From contig NC_133971.1 of assembly GCF_031877795.1 (NCBI RefSeq), positions 65,036,463-65,100,462 of the forward strand: 64,000 bases of DNA, read 5' to 3'. Source of the stretch: Strix aluco (taxonomy: Eukaryota; Chordata; Aves; Strigiformes; Strigidae). Shown in pieces: positions 37,351-47,030 of this stretch. The position numbers and the translations under genes are program-made. Position 1 is the stretch's first letter. Every line of letters begins with the position of its first letter. The notes under the pieces were generated by a model. That model saw only the letters and a program-made list of their open reading frames with translations. It had not been told where the DNA came from and made no database searches.

Positions 37351-40147
37351 CTACACCATATCTCTCAGCGCTATGTCGACCCGACTCTTATACACCTCCA
37401 GGGATGGGGACTCCACCACCTCCCTGGGCAGCCCATTCCACTGCCTAACAACCCGTTCTGTAAAGAAATGCTTCCTGATATCCAGTCTAAACCTTCCCTG
37501 GTGCAACTTGAGGCCATTCCCTCTTGTCGTATCGCCTATTACTTGGTTAAAGAGACTCATCCCCAGCTCTCTACAACCTCCTTTCAGGTAGTTGTAGAGG
37601 GTGATGAGGTCTCCCCTCAGCCTCCTCTTCTCCACGCTAAACAACCCCAGTTCCCTCAGCCACTCCTCGTACGACCTGTGCTCCAGACCCTTCACCAGCT
37701 TCGTTGCCCTTCTCTGGACACGCTCGAGCAATTCAATGTCCTTTTTGTAGTGAGGGGCCCAAAACTGAACCCAGGAATTGAGGTGCGGCCTCACCAGTGC
37801 CGAGTACAGGGGTAAGATCACTTCCCTGTCCCTGCTGGCCACGCTATTTCTGATGCAAGCCAGGATACCATTGGCCTTCTTGGCCACCTGGGCACACTGC
37901 TGGCTCATGTTCAGCCGGCTGTCAATCAACACCCCCAGGTCCCTCTCTGACTGGCAGCTCTCCAGCTACTCCTCCCCAAGCCTGTAGCACTGCTGGGGGT
38001 TGTTGTGGCCCAAGTGCAGCACCCGGCATTTGGCCTTATTGAACCTCATACAGTTGGCCTGAGCCCATCGCTCCAGCCTGTCCAGATCTCTCTGCAGAGC
38101 CTCCCTACCCTCGAGCAGATCAACACTCCCACCCAACTTGGTGCCATCTGCAAACTTACTGAGGGTGCACTCGATCCCCTCGTCTAGATCATCAAGAAAG
38201 ATGTTAAACAGGAGTGGCCCCAAAACCGAGCCCTGGGGGACACCCCTCGTGAGCAGCCTCCGACTGGATTTAACTCCGTTCACTACAACTCTTTGGGCCC
38301 GGCCATCCAGCCAGTTTTTTACCCAGCAAAGCGTGCGATCATCTAAGCCTCAAGCAGCCAGTTTCGCCAGGAGAATGCTGTGGGAAAAGGTGTCAAAGGC
38401 CTTAGTGAAATCGAGGTAGACCAGATCCACAGCCTTTTCCTCATCCAATAAGCAGGTTGCCCTGTCGTAGAAGGAGATCAGGTTTGTCAAGCAGGACGTG
38501 CCTTTCATAAACCCATGCTGACTGGGCCTGATCATCTGGTTGTCCCGCATGTGTTGTGTGATGGTACTCAGGATGAGCTGCTCCATCAGCTTCCTGGGTA
38601 CTGAAGTCAAGCTGACAGGCCTGTAATTTCCTGGATCATCCTTCTGACCCTTCTTATAGATGGGCGTCACATTGGCCAATTTGCAATCTGTCAGGACCTC
38701 CCCGGTCAGCCAGGACTGCTGGTAAATGATGGAAAGCGGCTTGGCGAGCACCCCAGCCAGCTCCTTCAGCACCCTCGGGTGTATCCCATCTGGTCCCATA
38801 GACTTGTGTGTGTCTATGTGATGCAGTAGGTCACTGACTATCTCCTCCTGGATTGCGGGGGGGTCGTTTTCCCAGTCTCTATCATCTGGCTGAGGAGGCT
38901 GGATTCCCTCAATATAACTAGTCTTGTTATTAAAGACTGAGGCAAAGAAGGCATTAAGTACCTCAGCCTTCTCCTCATCACTTGCTACCAAGTTTCCTTC
39001 AGCATCTAGCAGGGGATGGAGACTCTCCCTGGTCTTTCTTTTGCTATTGACATACTTATAGAAACATTTCTTGTTATCTTTGATTGCTGAAGCCAGATTA
39101 ATTTCCAGCTGGGCTTTGGACCTCCTGATTTCTGCCCTGCAGAGCCTCACAGCGTCTTTGTAATCACTGTGAGTGGCTAGCCCCTTCCTCCAAAGGCTGT
39201 AAACTCTCCTTTTCTCCTTGAGTTGCAGCCAAAGGTCCCTGTTTAGCCAGGGTGGTCTTCTCTGCCGCCTGCTCCTCTTAGAGCACCTGGGGACAGCCTG
39301 CTCCTGAGCCATTAACACTTACTTCTTAAAGAGCGCCCAGCCTTCCTGAACCCCTATACCCTTCAGGACCATCTCCCAAGGGATCCTGTCAAGCTGGTGC
39401 CTAAACAAGACAAAGTCAGCCCTTTGGAAGTCCAGGATGTCAGTTCTGCTGCCCCCTCTCCTGGTCTCTCTAAGAATAGAGAACTCTATTATTTCATGAT
39501 CGTTGTGCCCTAGTCGTCCTCCAACCGCCACATCATCCACCAGTCCTTCTCTGTTCACAAGGAGGAGATCTAGCAGGGCACCTTCTCTGGTTGGTTCTCT
39601 CACCAGCTGTGTTAGGAAGTTGTCCCCCACACATTCCAGGAATCTTTGGGACTGGTCCCGCTCTGCTGTGTTGTATTTCCAGCAGATGTCTGGGAAGTTG
39701 AAGTCCCCCACAAGAACAAGGGCAAGCGATCGTGAGATTTCACCCAAGTGCCTATAGAATATTTCATCCACCTCTGTCCTGGCTGGGTGACCTATAGTAG
39801 ACTCCTACTACAACATCTGCCCTGTTGGCCTTCCCCCTGATTCTAACACAAAGACACTCCACCCTGTCTTCAGTGCACTTGTATTCAAGGCAATCATAAC
39901 AGTCCCTAACATACAGTGCTACCCCACCGCCTCTCCTACCTTGTCTATCCCTTCTAAAGAGCTTGCAGCTATCAACTGGCGCGCTCCAGTCATGGGAGGC
40001 ATCCCACCATGTTTTTGTGATAGCCACAACATCATAATTTTCCTGTTTCATCATGGCTTCAAGCTCCTCCTGTTTGTTACCCATGCTGTGTGCATTGGTA
40101 TACATGCACTTCAGATGGGCTGGTGTTTTGCCCCCTTCCCCCTTCAA
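37351..40147 (-). pseudogene. CR1 ORF2 (endonuclease-reverse transcriptase), inactivated
   Basis: Endonuclease blocks read YTNAHSMGNKQEEL, ITKTWWD, VVGVYYRSP, LVGDFNFPDI and LGHNDHE. In ITKTWWD a Lys codon (40013-40015) stands where the family has the catalytic Glu. Reverse transcriptase blocks read [47 protein letters not shown] and FADGTKLG. The last should be FADD, and the second catalytic Asp is Gly (codon 38143-38145). A frameshift near 39770 breaks the endonuclease. In-frame stops lie at 39319-39321 (TAA), 38350-38352 (TGA) and 37966-37968 (TAG). Frame and block order otherwise hold to the end at 37351. With both active sites hit it cannot encode a working enzyme. The TGA at 38350 is shared with the nested copy. 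Confidence 0.92.
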
Positions 40148-40149
40148 AT

Positions 40150-40965
40150 CTAGTTTAAAGCTCTGTCAATGAGCCCAGCTAACTCCTGCCCCAAGATCCT
40201 CTTCCCCTTCTGGGACAAGTGCATCCCATCTAACGCCCAGATATCTGGTGCCCTGTATACCAACCCATGATTGAAAAAACCAAAGCCCTGATGGTGACAC
40301 CAGTCTTGAAGCCACGAATTCATCTGCTGTGTTGTTTGGTGTTCATCCTCATCCATCCCCCCAACTGAAGGGATGGAGGAGAACACAACCTGTGCCCCCG
40401 ACCCCTTGATCAGTTTCCCCAAGGCCCTGAAATCTCTCTTCATTGCTTTAGGACTTCTCCTGCTAATGTCGTCGCTACCTACCTGAAAAACCAGAAGAGG
40501 GTAATAGTCCTTGGGTTTGACTAGAGAGGGGAGTCTTCTTGTGAGGTCCTTGACGCGGGCCCCAGGGAGGCAGCAGACTTCCCTATGATGCGGGTCTGGT
40601 CTGCATATCGGGCCTTCGACACCCCTCAGAATTGAGTCCCCCACAATGACTCTTCTGGGGTTCCTTTCAGAGCTGGTTTTAATACCTTTTCTAGAGTGAC
40701 CTGGCCTTGGTGGTCCTTGGTCTTCCTCATTGTTTGTCTCATTCTCTTCCTCCATGTCTTCATTCAAAAGTTCCAGGGCCCCGAATCTATTGTGAAGGGG
40801 CACCATGGAGGGTGAGGGAGGTTGGGAGAGAATTTTCTTGCCTCCCTGAGCAGGGACCTGTTTCCAGTCTCCCTCATCTCTTAGGTCCCCTCCTTCTGCC
40901 TGGTAGCATGAGGGTGAGGGATCACCTGCCTTGCCTGGAACCTCTATTTGCTCCATCCAGTTAAA
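40150..40965 (-). pseudogene. CR1 ORF1, SGNH/GDSL-type esterase domain, 5'-truncated
   Basis: The minus-strand frame is open from the element's broken upstream edge to TAG at 40150-40152, and ORF2 follows within a few bases. A low-complexity acidic linker (about 40700-40790) precedes an SGNH hydrolase-like domain. Block I reads VGDSILRG with the nucleophile Ser, block III reads FQVGSDDIS with Asp in place of the usual Asn, and block V reads DGMHLSQKGK with the Asp-His pair. This esterase is known in CR1 ORF1 proteins, where it is thought to help ORF1 particles act on membranes or lipids; its need for transposition is unclear. The N-terminal part of ORF1 is missing. The open frame extends to 41028, but the last codons are probably flanking DNA. 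It has no in-frame stop, unlike ORF2. Confidence 0.85.
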
Positions 40966-43535
40966 AGCATTAAGGTTGCTTTGTGAAGCACTTAAAACTT
41001 GAATCACCAGGATGCAATTTAAATACATCTTACTTGTGTTAAAATAGAATTTCTAGTTATAGACATGCATGTAGGTGTTCTTTCAGTGGATACATGTAAA
41101 ATTTTGCTTTAAACGATAAATCATAGACAGGTGGAACAGTCATTGCTGTACAGTAGAATATACTGAACTTGATAAGGTGGCAGATTATGATTTCTCTTGT
41201 CTCTAATACACATCACAAATTATGACAAGCATCTAAATGGGGTAGTATGATGAATAATGAATTCTTTCTGATGCATATTCCTAATCCTTACAAATGTGTT
41301 TTGCAGCCTATAAAAACAGGCTTTAATAACATAGCTGCACACTGTAGCTTGCATTTTATACACAAGAGAGCAAAAAATTGGTAAGGTAGCCTTGTACTTT
41401 GTTTCAGCATGTGTGTGAAGTCAGAAGTATATCCTGATTTGACAGCATGCTAGACAGTTTCATAGTTTTTTAGTTAAATGATTGGGTGCATTTCTTCCAG
41501 CTCCCCGCTGTGTTGTGACATTAAGTTTCTAATAAGATTTATTTTGAAAGTCCTTAAGTTATTTCACTGAAACTTTAATAAAAGGAATAAAGGAATAGAA
41601 GGAGAGGCAGAGTGTGGCATGGGGCATTTTAATGAGACTATTAAAAAAAAGTTATGAGTGCAGCATGTGGAGGTGTGTCTGTGCTAACATCACCTAGTTC
41701 CCTGTGTAGCTGGCAGTGCAGATGCCAAGTGGCATGGAGCCCCATGCTTTTTGTGTGATCTGATATGTTAGATGGAGATGCATGATCTTGTACAAAACAG
41801 ACCTTGCTCTGATTGATATTAGCTGGCACACTAATGAATCTGTAGTGAGTTCCTGGGCGGGTTTGAGCAGCTCAGGTTGCCTCTGACTTGATTATCCAGA
41901 GGAGAACATTGAGGTAGGTATAGAAAAGCCATCAGAGGAATGCTTCTGATCTAGTGTAAACACAGTTAAAATTTTGGATGATTATTAGTAGGTAGTGGCT
42001 GACAATACTTCATGCTTGATGCCTTCTGAATGGGTTTTAGTAACTTAAGAGTCCTTTTGTGTAGGAAAATGTTCCTACTTCCCATCTACTTACTATATCT
42101 AACCTTTAATGGTGTTTTAAATGGGAGAAATTTAGGCCTATCAGCCCTGTTTTGTGGACCATTGGTTATTTTGTAGTCAACTGCATCTTTGAATAAAATA
42201 GAGAATTTGTGTAGTATTTCCTAAATATGTCCTGTTAATTGCCTGTTTGTTTCATTTGTTGTGTGATGAATCTGCACATTCTGTATTTCTTGGCTTTGAG
42301 CTTTCAAAAACATTATAGCTTTGGCAGGTTGATAAATGCAAAATTACATCTGTAGAAGTAAAACAGGCAATGCTTGCTGGCAGTGTAAAACTGAAGTGCT
42401 GTAGGCCTCTACATCTCAAATATGTTTGACTGCACTCTGCTTTGTCATTTCAGTTTACATTCAGTTCTACTGAGCTGCTCTTAAGATAATGCTTTAAAAG
42501 TTAGAGGAAAATAAGTATTGATTGTGACAGTAGAGTATTCTCAAGTGGCTGGAATCATCACTTCAAAAAACAGTATCTTCAGATATGTACAAATTTATTT
42601 ATTTCATTTCAGAGTTCTGTCTGTGTCCGACCTGGAACTATAAAATGATAAACTTTTTGAATGAGGTTATAAGACAAGCATTATTCAGAAGAGTTCAACA
42701 AGATGAAAATACATTCTACCGTTTCTTTGCACGTGAGGTAAATTTAAAGATAATTGGCAAGGTTGGTTTTAATTTTGTCCTACTTTTAAGAGGTACTCTC
42801 AGCAGCCTTTAAAAACACGCAATTCTAAAGGAGAAAGTTGCTGTTATTAACACTCTTCTATGGAGGACTGTACAGTGACTCTTCCACCTGGCTGATGTGA
42901 CATGCTTTGCAGTGTTAAAACAAATCAGAACAGATAGCCAGCCATAAGGTACTTTTGAGGAATTAACAATTTCTCTGTTACTGGATGGTAGTTTAGGTAT
43001 GAATCTTTCATTTAAGTAGGTTTCATCTTCAGTACAGCTGAATCACTTGCTTTGGTTGTCTTTGGGACTGCATTAGTAAAATGAATTAAGAAAGTAGTAC
43101 GAGCTAACACTACTGCCTTTCAGTGAAAAGATTTGTGTATCTTTTCAGCTGTGTTTTTATTGTTTTGAATAGCCTTGAATATATAGTTTATACTTCTTAA
43201 AAAAAAAAAAAAAATCTTTACCGTGAGCTGAAATCAATAAATTTTAAAGCTGTGCCTTTTATCAGTACAATATTTAAGACACTCGTGTTTGTGTCTAAGC
43301 ATGCATGTTTAAGGATTACAGTCCCCTGATTTTTTGTTTACTAAACCAGTAAGCGGTAATCATCCTGGGAATACTTTCATGTTCTTGTGAGACAGTAGTA
43401 TGTCTATTTTATTACTTGAGATGTTTTTTTTCCTTCATGCCCTCACAGTGGTGCAGCTTTTTAAAGGATTATTTTGGCTACAGTTAAGAATTTAAATTTT
43501 TTTAAGGTTGATTGCACAAAAGTGAACTACTTTAT
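40966..43535 (+). other. CHSY3: CHSY3 intron 2 between CR1 elements
   Basis: Ordinary AT-rich intron with an A16 run at 43199-43214. No gene or additional transposon recognised. Confidence 0.7.
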
Positions 43536-43828
43536 CATAGAATTGTAAAATAGTTTGAGTTGGAAGGCACCTTTGAAGGTCATCTAGTCCAACCCCACTA
43601 CAGTGAGCAGGGACATCTTCAACTAGATCAGGTTGCTCAGAGCCCTGTCCAACCTGACTTTGAGTGTTTCCAGGGGTGGGGCATCTACCACTTCTGTGGG
43701 CAACCTGTTCCAGTGTTTCACCACCCTCATGGTAAAAAATTTCTCCCTTATATATAGCCTAGATGTACCCTCTTTTAGTTTGAAACTCTTACCCCTTGTC
43801 TTATTGCAACAGACCCTGCTAAAAGGTT
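43536..43828 (-). mobile_element. older CR1 LINE, 3' segment (split by a nested insertion)
   Basis: This is minus-strand CR1 of a different, older subfamily. It begins with degraded 3' tail repeats (43541-43560) and the segment whose complement reads toward a GCAACCTGATCTAG-like end. It breaks off at CCTGCTAAAAGGTT. The sequence that continues it resumes near 45580 (TGTCCCCATCTTTCTTATAAG), so one element was interrupted by the younger copy. Confidence 0.85.
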
Positions 43829-45573
43829 ACAGAATCACAGAATCATCTAGGTTGGAAGGGACCTTGAAGATCATCTAGTCCAACAATTAACCTAGCACTG
43901 ACAGATCCCAACTACACCAGATCCCTCAGCGCTATGTCAGCCCGCCTCTTGAACACCTCCAGGGATGGGGACTCCACCACTTCCCTGGGCAGCCCATTCC
44001 AACGCCTGACTACCCATTCTGTAAAGGAATACTTCCTAATATCCAGTCTAAACCTTCCCTGGCGCAACTTGAGGCCATTCCCTCTTGTCCTATCACTTAT
44101 TACTTGGTTAAAGAGACTCATCCCCAGCTCTCTGCAACCTCCTGTCAGGTAGTTGTAGAGGGCAATGAGGTCTCCCCTCAGCCTCCTCTTCTCCACACTA
44201 AACAACCCCAGTTCCCTCAGCCACTCCTCGTACGACCTGTGCTCCAGACCCTTCACCAGCTTCGTTGCCCTTCTCTGGACACGCTCGAGCAATTCAATGT
44301 CCTTTTTGTAGTGAGGGGCCCAAAACTGAACCCAGGAATCGAGGTGCGGCCTCACCAGTGCCGAGTACAGGGGCAAGATCACTTCCCTGTCCCTGCTGGC
44401 CACGCTATTCCTGATGCAAACAAGGATGCCATTGGCCTTCTTGGCCACCTGGGCACACTGCTGGCTCATGTTCAGCCGGCTGTCAATCAACACCCCCAGG
44501 TCCCTCTCTGACTGGCAGCTCTGCAGCCACTCCTCCCCAAGCCTGTAGCGCTGCTGGGGGTTGTTGTGGCCCAAGTGCAGCACCCGGCATTTGACCTTAA
44601 TGAAACTCCTCCAGTTGGCCTGAGCCCATCGCTCCAGCCTGTCCAGATCTCTCTGCAGAGCCTCCCTACCCTCGAGCAGATCAACACTCCTACCCAGCTT
44701 GGTGTCATCTGCAAACTTACTGAGGGTGCACTCGATCCCCTTGTCTAGATCATCAAGAAAGATGTTAAACAGGAGTGGCCCCAAAACCGAGCCCTGGGGG
44801 ACACCCCTCGTGAGCAGCCTCCGACTGGATTTAACTCCGTTCACTACAACTCTTTGGGCCCGGCCATCCAGCCAGTTTTTTACCCAGCAAAGCGTGCGAT
44901 CATCTAAGCCTCAAGCAGCCAGTTTCGCCAGGAGAATGCTGTGGGAAAAGGTGTCAAAGGCCTTAGTGAAATCGAGGTAGACCAGATCCACAGCCTTTCC
45001 CTCATCCAATAAGCAGGTTGCCCTGTCGTAGAAGGAGATCAGGTTTGTCAAGCAGGACGTGCCTTTCATAAACCCATGCTGACTGGGCCTGATCATCTGG
45101 TTGTCCTGCATGTGTTGTGTGATGGAACTCAGGATGAGCTGCTCCATCAGCTTCCCGGGCACCGAAGTCAAGCTGACAGGCCTGTAATTTCCTGGATCAT
45201 CCTTCTGACCCTTCTTATAGATAGATGTCACATTGGCCAGTTTCCAATCTGTCGGGACCTCTCCGGTCAGCCAGGACTGCTGGTAAATGATGGAAAGCGG
45301 CTTGGCGAGCACCCCAGCCAGCTCCTTCAGCACCCTCGTGTGTATTCCATCCGGTCCCATAGACTTGTGTGTGTCTGTGTGATGCTGATAGTCACTGACT
45401 ATCTCCTCCTGGATTGTGGGGAGGTTGTTTTCCCAGTCTCTGTCTTCTGGCTGAGGAGGCTGGATCCCCTCAGTACAACTAGTCTTGTTATTAAAGACTG
45501 AGGCAAAGAAGGCTTTCAGCCTTCTCCTCATCGCTTGTTACCATGTTTCCTCTTGGATCTAGCAAGGGATGGA
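43829..45573 (-). mobile_element. younger CR1 LINE (copy C) nested in the older CR1
   Basis: The copy begins on the plus strand with ACAGAATCACAGAATC, the complement of the 3' octamer tail. It runs about 1.75 kb through the 3' tail and most of the reverse transcriptase, and stops at about 45573 where the older element resumes. It is strongly 5'-truncated, as is typical of CR1. The subfamily is the same as copies A and B. Target-site duplication is absent or too short to see. It must be younger than the element it interrupts. Confidence 0.9.
43912..45531 (-). pseudogene. CR1 ORF2 fragment (reverse transcriptase) of copy C, one in-frame stop
   Basis: The frame covers about 540 codons from near the RT fingers to the ORF2 end and has only one stop, TGA at 44911-44913, between motif A (YLDFTKAFDT) and motif B ([10 protein letters not shown]). 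The catalytic FADDTKLG is intact, unlike copy B. An 8-base deletion relative to copy B lies near 45515-45525 (after the GCTGA of EEKAE) and shifts the frame at the upstream end. Copy C is the least decayed RT in the window, yet with no upstream half it cannot be autonomous. Confidence 0.88.
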
Positions 45574-47030
45574 TTCTTGTTTGTCCCCATCTTTCTTATA
45601 AGCTCCCTTTAAGTACTGAAAGGCCACAGTAGAGTATCGCTGGAGCCTTCTCTTCTCCAGGCTGAACAACCCCAACTCTCTCAGCCTGTCCTCATAAGAG
45701 AGGTGCTCCAGCCCCCTGATTGTTTTTGTGGCCCTTGTCTGGACCCAGTCTAACAGGTCCATGTCTTTCCTGTGCTGAGGACCCCAGAATTGGATGCAGT
45801 ATTCCAGGTGGGGTCTCACCAGAGTAGAGTAGGAGGGCAGAATCACCTCCCTTCAACCTGCTGCACACACTTCTTTTGACGCAGCCCAGGATATGGTTGG
45901 TTTTCTGGGCTGCAAGTGCACATTGCTGGCTCATGTCCAGGTTTTCATCCACCAGTACCCCTAAGTCCTTCTCTGCAGGGCTGCTCTCAATCTATTCATT
46001 GCCCAGCCTGTATCTGTGTATAGGATTGCCTCGACCCATGTGCAGGACCTTGCACTTGGCCTTGTTGAACCTGGTGACGGTCACATGGGCCCACTTCTCA
46101 AGCTTGTCCAGGTCCCTCTGGATGGCAATCCGTCCCTCAGGCTTGTCAACCGCACCACTCAGCTTGGTGTTATCTGCAAACTTGCCTGAGGATGAACTTG
46201 ATCCTGCTGTCTATATCACTGAAGAAGATACTAAACAGTACTGGTCCCAATATGGACCCCTGAGGGACACCCTTTGTCACCAATCTCCATCTGGATGTTG
46301 AGCTGTTGACCACTACCCTCTGGATGCAACCATCCAACCAATTTCTCATCCACTGAAGAGTCCACCCATCAAATCCATATCTCTCCAATTTAGAGAGAAG
46401 GATGTTGTGGGGGACCATGTCAAAGGCCTTACAGAAGTCCAGATAGACAACATCCATAGGTCCATTGTCCATTGGTGTAGTCACTCCATCACAGAAGGCC
46501 ACTAGGTTGGTCAGGCAGGACTTGCCCTTGGTGAAGCCATGTTGGCTGTCTCAAATCACCTCCCTGTCCTCCATGTGCCTTAGCATAACTTCTAGGAGAA
46601 TCTGTTCCATGATCTTCCCAGGCACAGAGGTGAAGCTGACAGGTCAGTAGTTCCCAGAATCCTCTCCTTTCTACCCTTTTTAAAAATGGGTGCAATGTTT
46701 CCCTTTTTCCAGTCACCAGGGACTTCACTTGACTGCCATGACTTTTCAAGTATCATGGAGAGTGGCTTAGTAACTACATCAGTCAATTCCCTCAGGATGC
46801 TGGGATGCATCTTGTCAGGTTCCTTAGGCTTATGTATGTTCAGGTTCCTCAGGTGGTCACAAACCCGATCTTCTCTTGCTCCCCTAGTCCCTGTCTTGGG
46901 GTCCATCCACTCAAGAGGTGTGGGAAGAGAGGTTGCCAGTGAAGACTGAGGCAAAAATGTTGCTGAGTACCTCAGCCTTCTTCTCATGTGTTGTTACCAG
47001 TTTGTCAGTCTTGTTCTCTTCAGTTTTCTT
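45574..47030 (-). mobile_element. older CR1 LINE, main segment (continuation of 43536-43828)
   Basis: Minus-strand ORF2 remnants read in order from high to low coordinates. The upstream RT region lies near 46600-46990 (LRELTDVVTKPLSMI and PSIL-like), motif A and B near 46170-46500 ([29 protein letters not shown]), and the C-terminal part at 45559-45950 ([54 protein letters not shown]). Frameshifts break it into several frames, and FADD is not preserved after ILRQV. The upstream end fades out at about 47030. Confidence 0.88.

Larger units (their letters stand above)
37264..40965 (-). mobile_element. long CR1 LINE (copy B), antisense to CHSY3
   Basis: The element runs from its 3' octamer repeats (CACAGAAT-type on the plus strand, 37265-37283) up to within ORF1. 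It keeps the ORF1 esterase domain, the ORF2 endonuclease and the reverse transcriptase, with about 3.7 kb preserved. CR1 full-length elements are about 4.5 kb, so the 5' UTR and the N-terminal part of ORF1 are missing. The upstream edge near 40965 is placed where CR1-like coding gives way to AT-rich flank and may be off by tens of bases. I could not define a target-site duplication. Damage to the coding regions is listed in the two pseudogene entries. Confidence 0.93.
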
